A stretch of DNA of 64,000 nt from Massilia sp. YIM B02443 (GTDB lineage Bacteria; Pseudomonadota; Gammaproteobacteria; Burkholderiales; Burkholderiaceae_D). Shown here piece by piece: positions 27,547 to 35,832 of the stretch. The stretch lies in contig NZ_JASNRA010000022.1 of assembly GCF_030411955.1 (NCBI RefSeq), forward strand, positions 23,573 to 87,572, written 5' to 3'. A program made the translations under genes and the position numbers. The notes below the pieces were generated by a model, which was not told the DNA's origin, did no database searches, and saw nothing but the letters and a program-made list of their open reading frames with translations. Numbering within the stretch: position 1 is the stretch's first letter; the number at the start of each line of letters is the position of its first letter.

Positions 27547-29412
27547 ATGCAAATGACCCCAACCCGCCCCTTTTCGATGTCGACCCCGGCCACCCTGATC
27601 ACAGGCGCCCTGCTGTCGCTCGCATTCGGGGCGGCCAGCTACTTCGCCACCTCCGAGGCGATCGAGAGCGACGCGCGCGCCCGCTTCCGCGGCATGGCGC
27701 GCGCCGCCCAATACACCATCGACGCTCGCATCAAGAGCTACAGCGACGTGTTGCGCGGCGTCGCCGGCCTGTTCCGCGCCAATCCCGAGACCAGCGCCGA
27801 CCAGTTCCGCCAGTATGTGGCCCAGCTCGACATCACGCGCAATTTTTCCGGCATCGAGGTCATCAACTATGCGCGCGCGGTACGCGCCGAGCACTTGCCG
27901 GCACTCAACGAAGAATTGCGAGCGCGCCTGGCGCGCCACGGCGTGCAGCGCTTCCAGCCGCTGCAGGCGTTGCCCGAGCGCGACACCTATACCGTTCTGG
28001 TCTTCATCGAACCGCTGCCGCCGCACGCGCTCGACAAGCTGGGCCTGGACCTGGAAGCGCGCGGCGCGGTGCGCCGGGCGCTGGCCACGGCGCGCGACAA
28101 CGGCACCCTGAGCGCGTCCGGCACCCGCATCGCGCTCGAAGCCGGACCCAACCAGAGCGGCCTGGCGCTGCGCCTGCCGGTGTACCGCAGCGACCTGCCC
28201 ACCGCCAGCGTCGACCAGCGGCGCCTGGCCTATGCCGGCTCGGCCGGCATAGGCTTCGGCGTCACGCCGCTGGTGAGCGGCGTGCTGGACGAATTCCCGG
28301 TCAAGGGTGCGCGCCTGATCCTGACCGAGCTCACCGCCACCGCGCCCGAGCCGGACGAAGCGCCGCCGCGCGCCACCCTGTACGACAGCCTGGCCACCGT
28401 CGAGCGCCCCACGCCGGCATTGCCGCCGGACGACGGCAGCGTGTTCGCGGCCAGCCTGCCGATCGAGTTCAACCAGCGCCTGTGGCGCGCCGACTTCACC
28501 ATCCCCAAGTCGGCGCTGTACACCCGCTTCGACATGTACTACCCGTGGCTGGCGGCGTTCGCGGTGGGCATGAGCACCGCCCTGCTGTATGCGCTGTTCC
28601 AGACCCTGGCGTCGTCGCGCCGCAGCGCCCTGCGCATGGCCGAAGAGATGACGCGCGAAGTGCGCGCCAGCCAGGCCAAGCTGCAGGCCAGCCACGAGAA
28701 ACTGCGCATGCTGGCCGCGCACGCCGAGCAGATCAAGGAAGGCGAAAGAAAGCGCATCGCGCGCGAAATCCACGACGACCTGGCGCAGAACCTGCTGGCA
28801 TTGAAGATCGAGGCCGAGTTCCTGGCCAACCGCACCCGCGGCGGCCAGCGCCGCCTGCATGCGCGCGCCGAGGCTACGGTGCGCCAGATCGAAGTCACCA
28901 TCCGCAGCGTGCGCCAGATCATCAACGACCTGCGCCCGAACGTGCTCGACCTGGGCTTGAGTGCGGCGGTGGACTGGCAGGTGGCCGACTTCGCGCGCCG
29001 CACCGGCATCGCCTGCGAGCTGGTGGATGACGGCGACGACCACCGCATCGACGACCACAGCGCCACCGCCTTCTTCCGCATCCTGCAGGAGTCGCTCAAC
29101 AACGTGGCGCGCCACGCACGGGCGACCAAGGTGCGCATCGACCTGCACCAGCATGCCGGCATGCTGACCATGACCATTCGCGACAACGGCGTCGGCATGC
29201 AGCCGGGCAGTCGCAACCGCCACGGCTCGTTCGGCCTGGTGGGCATCGAAGAGCGCGTCGCCATTCTGGGCGGCGCGTTTTCGGTGAGCAGCGGACCAGA
29301 ATCCGGCACCACGATCGTGGTGACGATACCCGTCGGCGGTGAGGCCGACAGGGACGCGGCGCCCGACGGCGCCGGTACGCGCGGCCGCGATCTGAATCGG
29401 GCCGCCGCTTGA
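27547..29412 (+). CDS. CHASE-domain sensor histidine kinase (HisKA_3 type)
   Basis: A 621-residue membrane sensor. One membrane helix at ~16-34 and another at ~332-353 bracket a periplasmic CHASE-type domain (FRGMARAAQYTIDARI, FRQYVAQLDITRNFSGIEVINYA). The cytoplasmic part has a coiled coil, then the HisKA_3 motif REIHDDLAQNLLALK with phospho-His409, and a GHKL ATPase with ILQESLNNVARHA and DNGVGM. NarL/UhpB-like kinases of this type pass phosphate to LuxR-type regulators; none is encoded nearby, so the partner is elsewhere. GAGG precedes the starts at 27547 and 27553; a GTG at 27538 is less likely. Direct repeats lie upstream. Confidence 0.88.
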   Translation: MQMTPTRPFSMSTPATLITGALLSLAFGAASYFATSEAIESDARARFRGMARAAQYTIDARIKSYSDVLRGVAGLFRANPETSADQFRQYVAQLDITRNFSGIEVINYARAVRAEHLPALNEELRARLARHGVQRFQPLQALPERDTYTVLVFIEPLPPHALDKLGLDLEARGAVRRALATARDNGTLSASGTRIALEAGPNQSGLALRLPVYRSDLPTASVDQRRLAYAGSAGIGFGVTPLVSGVLDEFPVKGARLILTELTATAPEPDEAPPRATLYDSLATVERPTPALPPDDGSVFAASLPIEFNQRLWRADFTIPKSALYTRFDMYYPWLAAFAVGMSTALLYALFQTLASSRRSALRMAEEMTREVRASQAKLQASHEKLRMLAAHAEQIKEGERKRIAREIHDDLAQNLLALKIEAEFLANRTRGGQRRLHARAEATVRQIEVTIRSVRQIINDLRPNVLDLGLSAAVDWQVADFARRTGIACELVDDGDDHRIDDHSATAFFRILQESLNNVARHARATKVRIDLHQHAGMLTMTIRDNGVGMQPGSRNRHGSFGLVGIEERVAILGGAFSVSSGPESGTTIVVTIPVGGEADRDAAPDGAGTRGRDLNRAAA

Positions 29413-29652
29413 AGCGGGAGGTGTGCGGAGCGATGTGTTGCCGAAAGGATTCATCCATTTCCATGCTTGCGCTATCGCAACAGTTCAAGTGACTGCCCAC
29501 AGGAAAATGTTTATCACTGTCATCAGTCAAACACCGAACCGTCAGCCCATTCGCAAGCAGGAGGCCGCCACCAGAAAACACCCGCAGCACCGCCGTACCA
29601 AAACCAGGGATAAAACAGCAGCACCATCACAATTCAAAATGAGGTGAATAAA

Positions 29653-30510
29653 ATGTCGAACAAAAGCGAATTTGCAGTCTTCGAGGCGCTCGACCTGGCG
29701 CCGATCAAAATGAAACTGATGCACGTGGAGTCCGGCGAAGGCTGGTCGGAACGCCGTGCCAATGCTGTGGAAGCCGAGTATCGCCGCTTCCTGTTCCTGA
29801 CCAAGGCATACCCGGACGAAATGGTGTCGCCGACGCTCGACGTCGACATGTTCTGGCACTACCACATCCTCGACACCATGAAGTACGCCCGCGACTGCCA
29901 GGCCCTGTTCGGGGAATTCCTGCACCACTATCCGTACGTCGGTATGGGCGAAGGCGCCGATGAAGGCGAACGCACCAAGGCCGGCGAGCGCATGCGCGAC
30001 ATGTACGAAGCCCAGTTCGGCGCCGTCGTGCGCGGCGATGCGGCCTGGTGCGGAGCTCCGAGCAAGGAAGCCACCGAAGCGGCCTGGTGCGGCGCTCCGA
30101 GCAAGGAGGCGACCGATGCCGCATGGTGCGGCGCTCCGAGCAAGCAAACCACCGACGCGGCATGGTGCGGTGCTCCGGGCAAACAAATCACCGATGCCGC
30201 CTGGTGCGGCGCCCCGGGCAAGCAGGCGACCGATGCCGCCTGGTGCGGCGCTCCGGGCAAGCAGGCGCGCAAAGCCACCGACACCGCGTGGTGCGGCGCT
30301 CCTAGCAAGCAGGTCAAGGGCAGCGCCAGCGCGTGGTGCGGCGCCCCCAGCAAGAAACTGGCCGCCAGCGTCAAGACCGCCTGGTGCGGCGCTCCGGGCA
30401 AGTCCCTGAGCGCCGGTAACGATGTCGCGTGGTGCGGCGCGCCGTCGGTCGTGGCCAGCAGCGCGGTCGCCTGGTGCGGCGCGCCGGGCAAGTCGCTGCA
30501 AGCAGCCTGA
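29653..30510 (+). CDS. GRDP-like domain protein with eleven AWCGAP repeats
   Basis: A 285-residue protein in two parts. Residues ~8-98 match the glycine-rich-domain-protein-like (GRDP) module: EAEYRRFLFLTKAYPDE, DVDMFWHYHILDT with WHYH at 68-71, and FLHHYPY. From residue 131 to near the end, the hexapeptide AWCGAP occurs eleven times, mostly every 13 residues (AWCGAPSKEATDA pattern), each with exactly one Cys and one Trp; the spacers are Ser/Gly-Lys followed by Gln, Ala, Thr. No signal peptide or membrane segment. GAGGTG at 29641 supports ATG 29653. The array could bind metal, form disulfides or be multiple cores of a modified peptide behind a leader; no modifying enzyme is adjacent. Followed by a strong terminator. 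Function unknown. Confidence 0.85.
   Translation: MSNKSEFAVFEALDLAPIKMKLMHVESGEGWSERRANAVEAEYRRFLFLTKAYPDEMVSPTLDVDMFWHYHILDTMKYARDCQALFGEFLHHYPYVGMGEGADEGERTKAGERMRDMYEAQFGAVVRGDAAWCGAPSKEATEAAWCGAPSKEATDAAWCGAPSKQTTDAAWCGAPGKQITDAAWCGAPGKQATDAAWCGAPGKQARKATDTAWCGAPSKQVKGSASAWCGAPSKKLAASVKTAWCGAPGKSLSAGNDVAWCGAPSVVASSAVAWCGAPGKSLQAA
30043..30486 (+). repeat. In-frame tandem repeats encoding AWCGAP units
   Basis: Eleven copies of an 18-base core encoding AWCGAP are spread over 444 bases, the first five at an exact 39-base period and the later ones at 39 to 48 bases. Synonymous changes vary (GGC/GGA, CCG/CCC), so the peptide, not only the DNA, appears to be kept. Confidence 0.9.
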
Positions 30511-30524
30511 TTGGTTCCTCCCCG

Positions 30525-30567
30525 CGCAGCCGGCAGGTAGCAACCGCTACCTGCCGGCTGCGGCTTT
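30525..30567 (+). terminator. Strong terminator after the AWCGAP gene
   Basis: A perfect 16-bp stem, 30525-30540 with 30547-30562, a 6-base loop, then GCTTTTC. It lies 15 bases after the stop and points to an abundant transcript. Confidence 0.88.
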
Positions 30568-30588
30568 TCAGGCTCCCTGCAAGCGACT

Positions 30589-30828
30589 TTACTTGCGTGG
30601 ACGCTTCGGCGCGGCGGCAGCGCCGCCGGCCGGCGCGCTGGCCTTGAACAGCGTGCGCGCATCATCGTGCGCGCGGTCGATCGTGCGCATGGCGCGGTTG
30701 TCGTCGTGGGCGACGAAGTACTCCTTGTCCTGGGCGTCGACCACGATCTTGATCGCCGCCTTTTCGGTGACGCCGTACTTTTCGACGATCAGGGTGGTGA
30801 CTTCGTCCAGGTATTCTTCGTAGGTCAT
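30589..30828 (-). CDS. Small protein of unknown function
   Basis: A 79-residue protein. Residues 1-55 look folded (YEEYLDEVTTLIVEKYGVTEKAAIKIVVDAQ), the rest is an Ala/Pro/Lys tail (APAGGAAAAPKRPRK). Not recognised. AAGGAG precedes the ATG at good distance. Its start overlaps the end of the upstream SDR gene in ATGA, so the two are coupled. It ends close to the AWCGAP terminator from the other side. Confidence 0.7.
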   Translation of the reverse strand: MTYEEYLDEVTTLIVEKYGVTEKAAIKIVVDAQDKEYFVAHDDNRAMRTIDRAHDDARTLFKASAPAGGAAAAPKRPRK

Positions 30829-31733
30829 GCAATTTCTCCTTCCGGGCGGCGCGCGCCCTTCATTCGCGCCAGGGTGGCGGCAACGTCGGGATGGCGCAGG
30901 CGCACCCGCAATTCTCGTTTCAATCGGGTGTTGTCGAGCCGGCGCGATTCGGACATGAACGACAGCAGCATCGGCGTCACCACCGACTGCAGCTGCGCGC
31001 GCGGCAGGCGCGGCGGACGCGCCATATTAAAAGCGTCGGCCACGGCGTCGAAATAGTCGGCCATCTTCATGCGCGTGTCGTCCACCGCATGCACCACGCG
31101 CCCCGGCCGACCGCGCCACAGCGACGCCAGCACGATGCGCGCCAGGTCGTCGGCGTGCACGTGGTTGGTGTAGACGTCGTCTTCAGGGCGCAGCGCCGGC
31201 GTGCCCTGCTCCAGCCGGCGCAGCGGCAGGCGGTCGTCGGCGTAAATGCCGGGCACGCGCAGTATCGACACGCGGGCGCCGCTCGCCAGGCCCCAGGCGC
31301 GCAGGATGCGTTCGGCGTCGACGCGGCGCCGCGCGCGCGCATTGCGCGGCGCGACCGGACGCGCTTCGTGCACCAGCGCGCCGCCGCAATCGCCGTACAC
31401 GCCGGTGGTGCTGACGTAGACCAGGCGCTTGACCGCGCCCAGCGCCGCCACCAGGTGACGCGTGTGCCGGTCGTGCTCTCCTTCGGCCTGAGGCGGCGCC
31501 AGGTGCAGCACCCACGGCGCCAGATTGCGCAGGCGGCGCAGCGTCGTAGGCCGGTCGAGGTCGGCGACGACCGGCGTGGCGCCGGCGGCGCGCAGTTCGG
31601 CGCGGCGCTCGGCCTGGCTGGTCACGGCGAACACCTTGAAGCGGCCGCGCAGCAGCGGCAGCAGGCGCATGCCGACGTCGCCGCAGCCGACGATGAGCAG
31701 GCGCGGCAGGCTGGAAGGAAAGCGCTGGGACAT
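30825..31733 (-). CDS. NAD-dependent epimerase/dehydratase-family (SDR) protein
   Basis: A 302-residue extended short-chain dehydrogenase-like protein. The Rossmann motif LLIVGCGDVGMRLL is at ~11-24; VYVSTTGVYGDCGG carries the active-site segment, and HVHADDLARIV is the substrate-binding region. The usual YxxxK catalytic pair is altered: where Tyr and Lys are expected the sequence is NARARRRVDAER, so dehydrogenase activity is uncertain. Proteins of this type (YeeZ-like) are often annotated as nucleoside-sugar epimerases with no proven reaction. ATG at 31733 is chosen because the family begins there; a longer frame extends to 31898. It is coupled to the small gene 30589-30828. Confidence 0.82.
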   Translation of the reverse strand: MSQRFPSSLPRLLIVGCGDVGMRLLPLLRGRFKVFAVTSQAERRAELRAAGATPVVADLDRPTTLRRLRNLAPWVLHLAPPQAEGEHDRHTRHLVAALGAVKRLVYVSTTGVYGDCGGALVHEARPVAPRNARARRRVDAERILRAWGLASGARVSILRVPGIYADDRLPLRRLEQGTPALRPEDDVYTNHVHADDLARIVLASLWRGRPGRVVHAVDDTRMKMADYFDAVADAFNMARPPRLPRAQLQSVVTPMLLSFMSESRRLDNTRLKRELRVRLRHPDVAATLARMKGARRPEGEIA

Positions 31734-31866
31734 GATCGTGAGTCGGTGTCGTAAAAGTCGGGGCGGTGAAAGTGCGGCACTGTAGCACAGCCGCCCGGCC
31801 CGCGGTGCACCCGGAGGCGCGGCCCAGCGCCCGGTCCGCCCGCGCGCCCGAATCCGGGGCGCGGTG

Positions 31867-31872
31867 TAGAAT
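31867..31872 (+). promoter_or_regulatory. Candidate -10 box of the ferredoxin reductase gene
   Basis: TAGAAT about 78 bases before the ATG at 31950, in the divergent intergenic region shared with the SDR gene. No clear -35. Confidence 0.35.
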
Positions 31873-31949
31873 AGCGCCCATCCGTAGCAACAAGACAACG
31901 CCTTTTCAACCGCGCGCCACGGCGCCTTTCACGCATTCACGAATACCGC

Positions 31950-32975
31950 ATGACCTTCCAGATCACCGTCCAGCCGAGCGGCAGCCAGTTCACCTGCGAG
32001 GCCGATGAAACCGTCCTTTCCGCCGCCATCCGCGCCGGCATCGGCCTGCCGTACGGCTGCAAGAACGGCGCCTGCGGCTCGTGCAAGGGCAAGGTGATCG
32101 ACGGCAGCGTGGAGCACAAGCCGCACCAGCAGCGCGCCCTGTCCGACCTCGAAAAGACGCAAGGCATGTCGCTGTTCTGCTGCGCCGTGCCAAGCGCGGA
32201 CCTGACCATCGAGGCGCGCGAAGTCGGCGGCAGCTCGGACTACCCGCTGCGCAAGATGCCGACCCGCGTCGCCGCTATTCAAAAGGCAGCGCCCGACGTC
32301 GCCATCGTCAAGCTGCAGTTGCCGGCCAACGAACTGCTGGCCTATCGCGCCGGCCAGTACATCGAATTCCTGCTCAAGGACGGCAAGCGGCGCGCCTACT
32401 CGATCGCCAACGCGCCGTCGTTCGAAGGTCCGCTCGAGCTGCACATCCGCCACTTGCCGGGCGGCCTGTTCACCGACCACGTGTTCGGCGCCATGAAGGA
32501 GCGCGACATCCTGCGCTTCGAAGGCCCGCAGGGCAGCTTCTTCCTGCGCGAAGAGTCCGACAAACCGATCGTGCTGCTGGCCTCGGGCACCGGCTTCGCC
32601 CCGGTGAAAGCGCTGGTCGAGCACCTGATGCACCTGAAGTCGACGCGCCCGGTGCGCCTGTACTGGGGCGGGCGCCGTCCGCAAGACCTGTACATGGACG
32701 AGTTGTGCCGCGCCTGGGAAACCACCCTGCCCGACTTCGTCTACGTGCCGGTGGTGTCAAGTGCGCTGCCGGACGACGGCTGGACCGGCCGCACCGGCTA
32801 CGTGCATGCGGCGGTGATGCAGGACATGCCGGATCTGTCGGGCCACCAGGTGTACGCCTGCGGCGCGCCGGTCATGGTCGACTCGGCGCGCGTCGAATAC
32901 AGCGCGCAGTGCGGCCTGCCGCCGGACGAGTTCTTCGCCGACGCGTTCACCACCGAGGCCGACCTGGCCGTATAA
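31950..32975 (+). CDS. Ferredoxin-type NAD(P)H reductase (annotated CDP-6-deoxy-delta-3,4-glucoseen reductase in relatives)
   Basis: A 341-residue electron-transfer flavoprotein. An N-terminal plant-type [2Fe-2S] domain has Cys37, Cys42, Cys45 and Cys77 (YGCKNGACGSCKG ... LFCCAV). The FAD domain follows (RAYSIANAP) and the NAD domain has LLASGTGFAPVKAL and VYACGAPVMV. It passes electrons from NAD(P)H via FAD and the cluster to a partner oxygenase or dehydratase. Burkholderiales copies carry the AscD-like name, but no 3,6-dideoxysugar genes are near, so the true partner is unknown. Normal length. Directly followed by a 13-bp tandem repeat. Confidence 0.92.
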   Translation: MTFQITVQPSGSQFTCEADETVLSAAIRAGIGLPYGCKNGACGSCKGKVIDGSVEHKPHQQRALSDLEKTQGMSLFCCAVPSADLTIEAREVGGSSDYPLRKMPTRVAAIQKAAPDVAIVKLQLPANELLAYRAGQYIEFLLKDGKRRAYSIANAPSFEGPLELHIRHLPGGLFTDHVFGAMKERDILRFEGPQGSFFLREESDKPIVLLASGTGFAPVKALVEHLMHLKSTRPVRLYWGGRRPQDLYMDELCRAWETTLPDFVYVPVVSSALPDDGWTGRTGYVHAAVMQDMPDLSGHQVYACGAPVMVDSARVEYSAQCGLPPDEFFADAFTTEADLAV

Positions 32976-32976
32976 C

Positions 32977-33028
32977 GAACTATCCGCGCGAACCATCCGC
33001 GCGAACTATTCGCGCGAACCATCCGCGG
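32977..33028. repeat. Four tandem copies of a 13-base unit
   Basis: Units GAACTATCCGCGC, GAACCATCCGCGC, GAACTATTCGCGC and GAACCATCCGCGG follow each other without gaps, starting 2 bases after the reductase stop. Likely a slippage repeat. Confidence 0.9.
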
Positions 33029-33094
33029 CGCCCACGAACGCGGCGCCGCAACTTCGGGCACAATGGCGGCCTCTTCACGTGACCCGATAACTCC

Positions 33095-34342
33095 ATGTCC
33101 CTGATGTCGCCATCCGGACGGCTGGGCGTCCTGCGCAACCGTAATCTCGCCTTTTATCTTTCCGCCCGTTTCCTCGCCACCCTCGCCGTCCAGATGCAGA
33201 GCGTGGCGATCGGCTGGCAGGTGTACCAGATCACCGGCAGCCTGTTCGACCTCGGCCTGATCGGCCTGGCGCAGTTCGCGCCCTTCCTGGTCCTGATCCT
33301 GTGGGCCGGCCACGTGGCCGACCGCTACAACCGGCGCATCATCGTCATGCTGTGCATGGCGGTGCAGCTGGTGTGCAGCGCCCTGTTGATCGCGTTTACG
33401 GCCAGCGGCAGCCAGGTGGTGTGGCCGGTGTTCGCGATCCTGGTGGTGTTCGGCAGCGCGCGCGCCTTCATGATGCCGGCCTCGCAGGCGGTGCTCAAGA
33501 ACCTGGTGCCGGACCGCGAATTCAGCCAGGCGGTGGCGCTCGGCTCGTCGACCATGCACGTGGCGATGATCCTGGGCCCGATCGTCGGCGGCCTGCTGTA
33601 CGTGTTCGGCGCCCAGACCGTGCACATGATCTCGGCCGCGCTGCTCACGCTCGCCGTGCTGCTCATGAGCCGCACGCGCAGCATCCAGCAGATCATCAAC
33701 AAGGCTCCGGTCAGCCTGAGCACCCTGCTCGAAGGCCTGCGCTTCGTGCGCTCGCGCCCGATCGTGCTGGGCGCGATCTCGCTCGACCTGTTCGCGGTGC
33801 TGTTCGGCGGCGCCACCGCGCTGCTGCCGGCCTACGCCCACGACGTGCTGCAGGCCGGGCCGACCGGCCTCGGCTTCCTGCGCACCGCGCCCGGCGCCGG
33901 CGCCGCGCTGTGCTCGATCGCGCTGGCGATGTATCCGATCACGCGCCGGGTCGGCGCCTGGATGTTCGGCGGCGTGGCGCTGTTCGGGGTCTGCATCCTG
34001 GTGCTGGGCGCGACCGACAGCTTCGCCATCGCGCTGGGCGCCTTGTTCCTGTCCGGCGTGGGCGACATGGTCAGCGTCTATATCCGCCACCTGCTGGTGC
34101 AGTACGAAACGCCGGACGAGATCCGCGGCCGGGTCAGTGCCGTCAACTCGGTGTTCATCGGCGCCTCGAATGAACTGGGCGAATTCGAGTCGGGCATCAC
34201 CGCCGGCTGGCTGGGGCTGACGCGCGCGATCCTGCTGGGCGGCGCGGCGACGATTGCCGTGACCGGGATCTGGGCCTGGCTGTTCCCGGTGCTCTCCAAA
34301 ATGGACCGCTTCCCGCACCATGAGAACGAGAAGCTGAAGTAA
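33095..34342 (+). CDS. EntS-like MFS exporter
   Basis: A 415-residue major facilitator protein of the MFS_3/EntS type with about twelve helices. The N-terminal RNLAFYLSARFLATLAVQMQSVAIGWQVYQITGS and loop GHVADRYNRRIIVML are typical. The segment SRPIVLGAISLDLFAVLFGGATALLPAYA is the family hallmark of the central loop and helix 7. EntS exports enterobactin; other family members export different small molecules, so the substrate is open. The stop is 3 bases from the convergent gene at 34346. No strong ribosome binding site; ATG 33095 or 33104 could be used. Confidence 0.88.
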   Translation: MSLMSPSGRLGVLRNRNLAFYLSARFLATLAVQMQSVAIGWQVYQITGSLFDLGLIGLAQFAPFLVLILWAGHVADRYNRRIIVMLCMAVQLVCSALLIAFTASGSQVVWPVFAILVVFGSARAFMMPASQAVLKNLVPDREFSQAVALGSSTMHVAMILGPIVGGLLYVFGAQTVHMISAALLTLAVLLMSRTRSIQQIINKAPVSLSTLLEGLRFVRSRPIVLGAISLDLFAVLFGGATALLPAYAHDVLQAGPTGLGFLRTAPGAGAALCSIALAMYPITRRVGAWMFGGVALFGVCILVLGATDSFAIALGALFLSGVGDMVSVYIRHLLVQYETPDEIRGRVSAVNSVFIGASNELGEFESGITAGWLGLTRAILLGGAATIAVTGIWAWLFPVLSKMDRFPHHENEKLK

Positions 34343-34345
34343 GTT

Positions 34346-35266
34346 TCACAAGGCGGAGTCGGATGGGCCGCTTGCGCCGCCCCGGCGCTGCGCTTTCACC
34401 TTGTCGACGATGTGCCGCGCCGTTTCTACGGCAGCGGCGCGCTGCTCGGGCGTGAGTTTGGCCTCGCTCTCGAGGAAGCGCGTCAGCGCACTGCCGTTCT
34501 CGAAATCCTTGGCTTTCGGGTGGTTCGGACCCAGGCGATCAAAAGCGATCAGGTCCATCGCGAGCAGGTAGCCAAATCCCAGCTGCGGTTGCCGTTCGGC
34601 CAGGTCCGAACCATAGATGCTTTGCATGCCCCAGATCAGGAGTGCCAGCGTGTCCCCCGCTTCGGCTGCCTTGATGACCTGCGCGCTCGCTGCCGCCTTC
34701 CATTCCTTGACCAGCGGATCGTCCGGCCGCGTCGTCAATGCGCTCGGGTCGCCGAACGGGCCTTCGGCCGCCCAGGCCCAGGCGGCGCCGGGCACGCCGG
34801 CCTTGACGGCAAGCGCAAGGTGATCGAGCCGGGCCAGCCGCTCGCGTTCGGTCATCGCGCCGCACATGCCGGAAATCTGCTTTCTTTCGTCCGCATTCAG
34901 GCCGCGATTGGTGCGCAGATCGTCATCGTAGCGTACGACATCGCCCTTCTGATTGAACTGGCTGCATACCGACACCAACAGATAGGCCGTATAAGCTTGC
35001 TGCGGATCGCTGCTCGCCAGCAGGCGTTCGACCTGCTCGCGCAACGGCGGCGCAGCGGCGTCGAGGAACGACGCCGCGACGACCTGGGCTACCTGCGCCG
35101 GCGCCGCTGCCGGCCAGCTGGCGTCCGGTTTGGCAGCCTGTACGGCCCGCGCCGGCGCCACCGCTGGCGCCACCGGCTCGACCGGCCGCAGGATCCAGGC
35201 CGATCCCACCGCGACGATGCCCACCGCGAGCGTGCCAATCACCCAGCGTTCCCATCCCTTCTGCAT
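34346..35266 (-). CDS. Membrane-anchored protein of unknown function
   Basis: A 306-residue protein with one N-terminal membrane helix (~9-26, VIGTLAVGIVAVGSAWIL), an Ala/Pro-rich linker, and a helical periplasmic part (VERLLASSDPQQAYTAYLLVSVC, then GDTLALLIWGMQSIYGSDLA). The alternating pattern vaguely recalls Sel1/TPR-type helical repeats but no consensus repeat is clear. Two cysteines lie in LVSVCSQF and GMCGAM and could form a disulfide. AAAGGAG precedes the ATG. It is a single gene, convergent with the MFS gene. Function unknown. Confidence 0.7.
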   Translation of the reverse strand: MQKGWERWVIGTLAVGIVAVGSAWILRPVEPVAPAVAPARAVQAAKPDASWPAAAPAQVAQVVAASFLDAAAPPLREQVERLLASSDPQQAYTAYLLVSVCSQFNQKGDVVRYDDDLRTNRGLNADERKQISGMCGAMTERERLARLDHLALAVKAGVPGAAWAWAAEGPFGDPSALTTRPDDPLVKEWKAAASAQVIKAAEAGDTLALLIWGMQSIYGSDLAERQPQLGFGYLLAMDLIAFDRLGPNHPKAKDFENGSALTRFLESEAKLTPEQRAAAVETARHIVDKVKAQRRGGASGPSDSAL

Positions 35267-35414
35267 ACGGCGCTCCTTTCAGGTCGGCGGCCAGTATAGC
35301 CAGCACTGCTTGCTTTTTTTCTCACACATTATTGCCGCCCCTGCGTGCGGCAGCGAACGTGGCGCGGCGGTGTGCGCGTGTAAGATGAAATCGTAACGAC
35401 AACAGGAGCCATCC

Positions 35415-35792
35415 ATGCAGATCAATGTGAATACCGATAACACCATCAACAAGCATCAAGGCCTGGACGAGCACGTGGACACCGTGGTGCGTTCTTCGAT
35501 CGGCCGCTTCAGCGACCAGGTCACCCGCGTTGATGTTCACCTGAGCAACGAGAACAAGGAAAAGAAAGCGGACGGCGGCAACTACTGCATGCTGGAAGCA
35601 CGCCTGTCGGGCGTGGCGCCGATCGTGGTGCACGACCATGCCAACGACCTGCACCAGGCCATCAACAATGCCGGCGGCAAGCTGGCGCGTGCGCTCGACA
35701 GCGCCATCGGCCGCCTGCAGGACAAGCACCGTCACGCCGCCACCCCGCTGGCCGACGATGCGACCGCCGACAAGCACCTGACGGATTCCTGA
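35415..35792 (+). CDS. HPF/RaiA-family ribosome-associated protein
   Basis: A 125-residue protein with the S30AE/HPF-type beta-alpha-beta-beta-beta-alpha layout: MQINVNTDNTI, RFSDQVTRVDVHLSNEN, EARLSGVAPIVVHDHANDLHQAINNAGGKLARAL. Relatives bind the 30S decoding channel in stationary phase and cause hibernation. It is the short type without the C-terminal dimerisation domain of long HPF. ACAGGAG precedes the ATG. A terminator follows. Distances from the family core make a paralog with another role possible. Confidence 0.85.
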   Translation: MQINVNTDNTINKHQGLDEHVDTVVRSSIGRFSDQVTRVDVHLSNENKEKKADGGNYCMLEARLSGVAPIVVHDHANDLHQAINNAGGKLARALDSAIGRLQDKHRHAATPLADDATADKHLTDS

Positions 35793-35802
35793 TCCATCGC
35801 GT

Positions 35803-35829
35803 GGCACGCCTCGCCTGGGGCGTGCCTTT
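35803..35829. terminator. Terminator between convergent genes
   Basis: Stem GGCACGCC / GGCGTGCC (35803-35810 with 35819-35826) then TTT, between genes ending at 35792 and 35833. Confidence 0.75.
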
Positions 35830-35832
35830 GCT

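Noticed and set aside
30043-30486. CRISPR-like regularly spaced repeats
   Set aside because: The period is 39 bases, in frame, and encodes a repeated peptide; there are no unique spacers of constant length and no cas genes.
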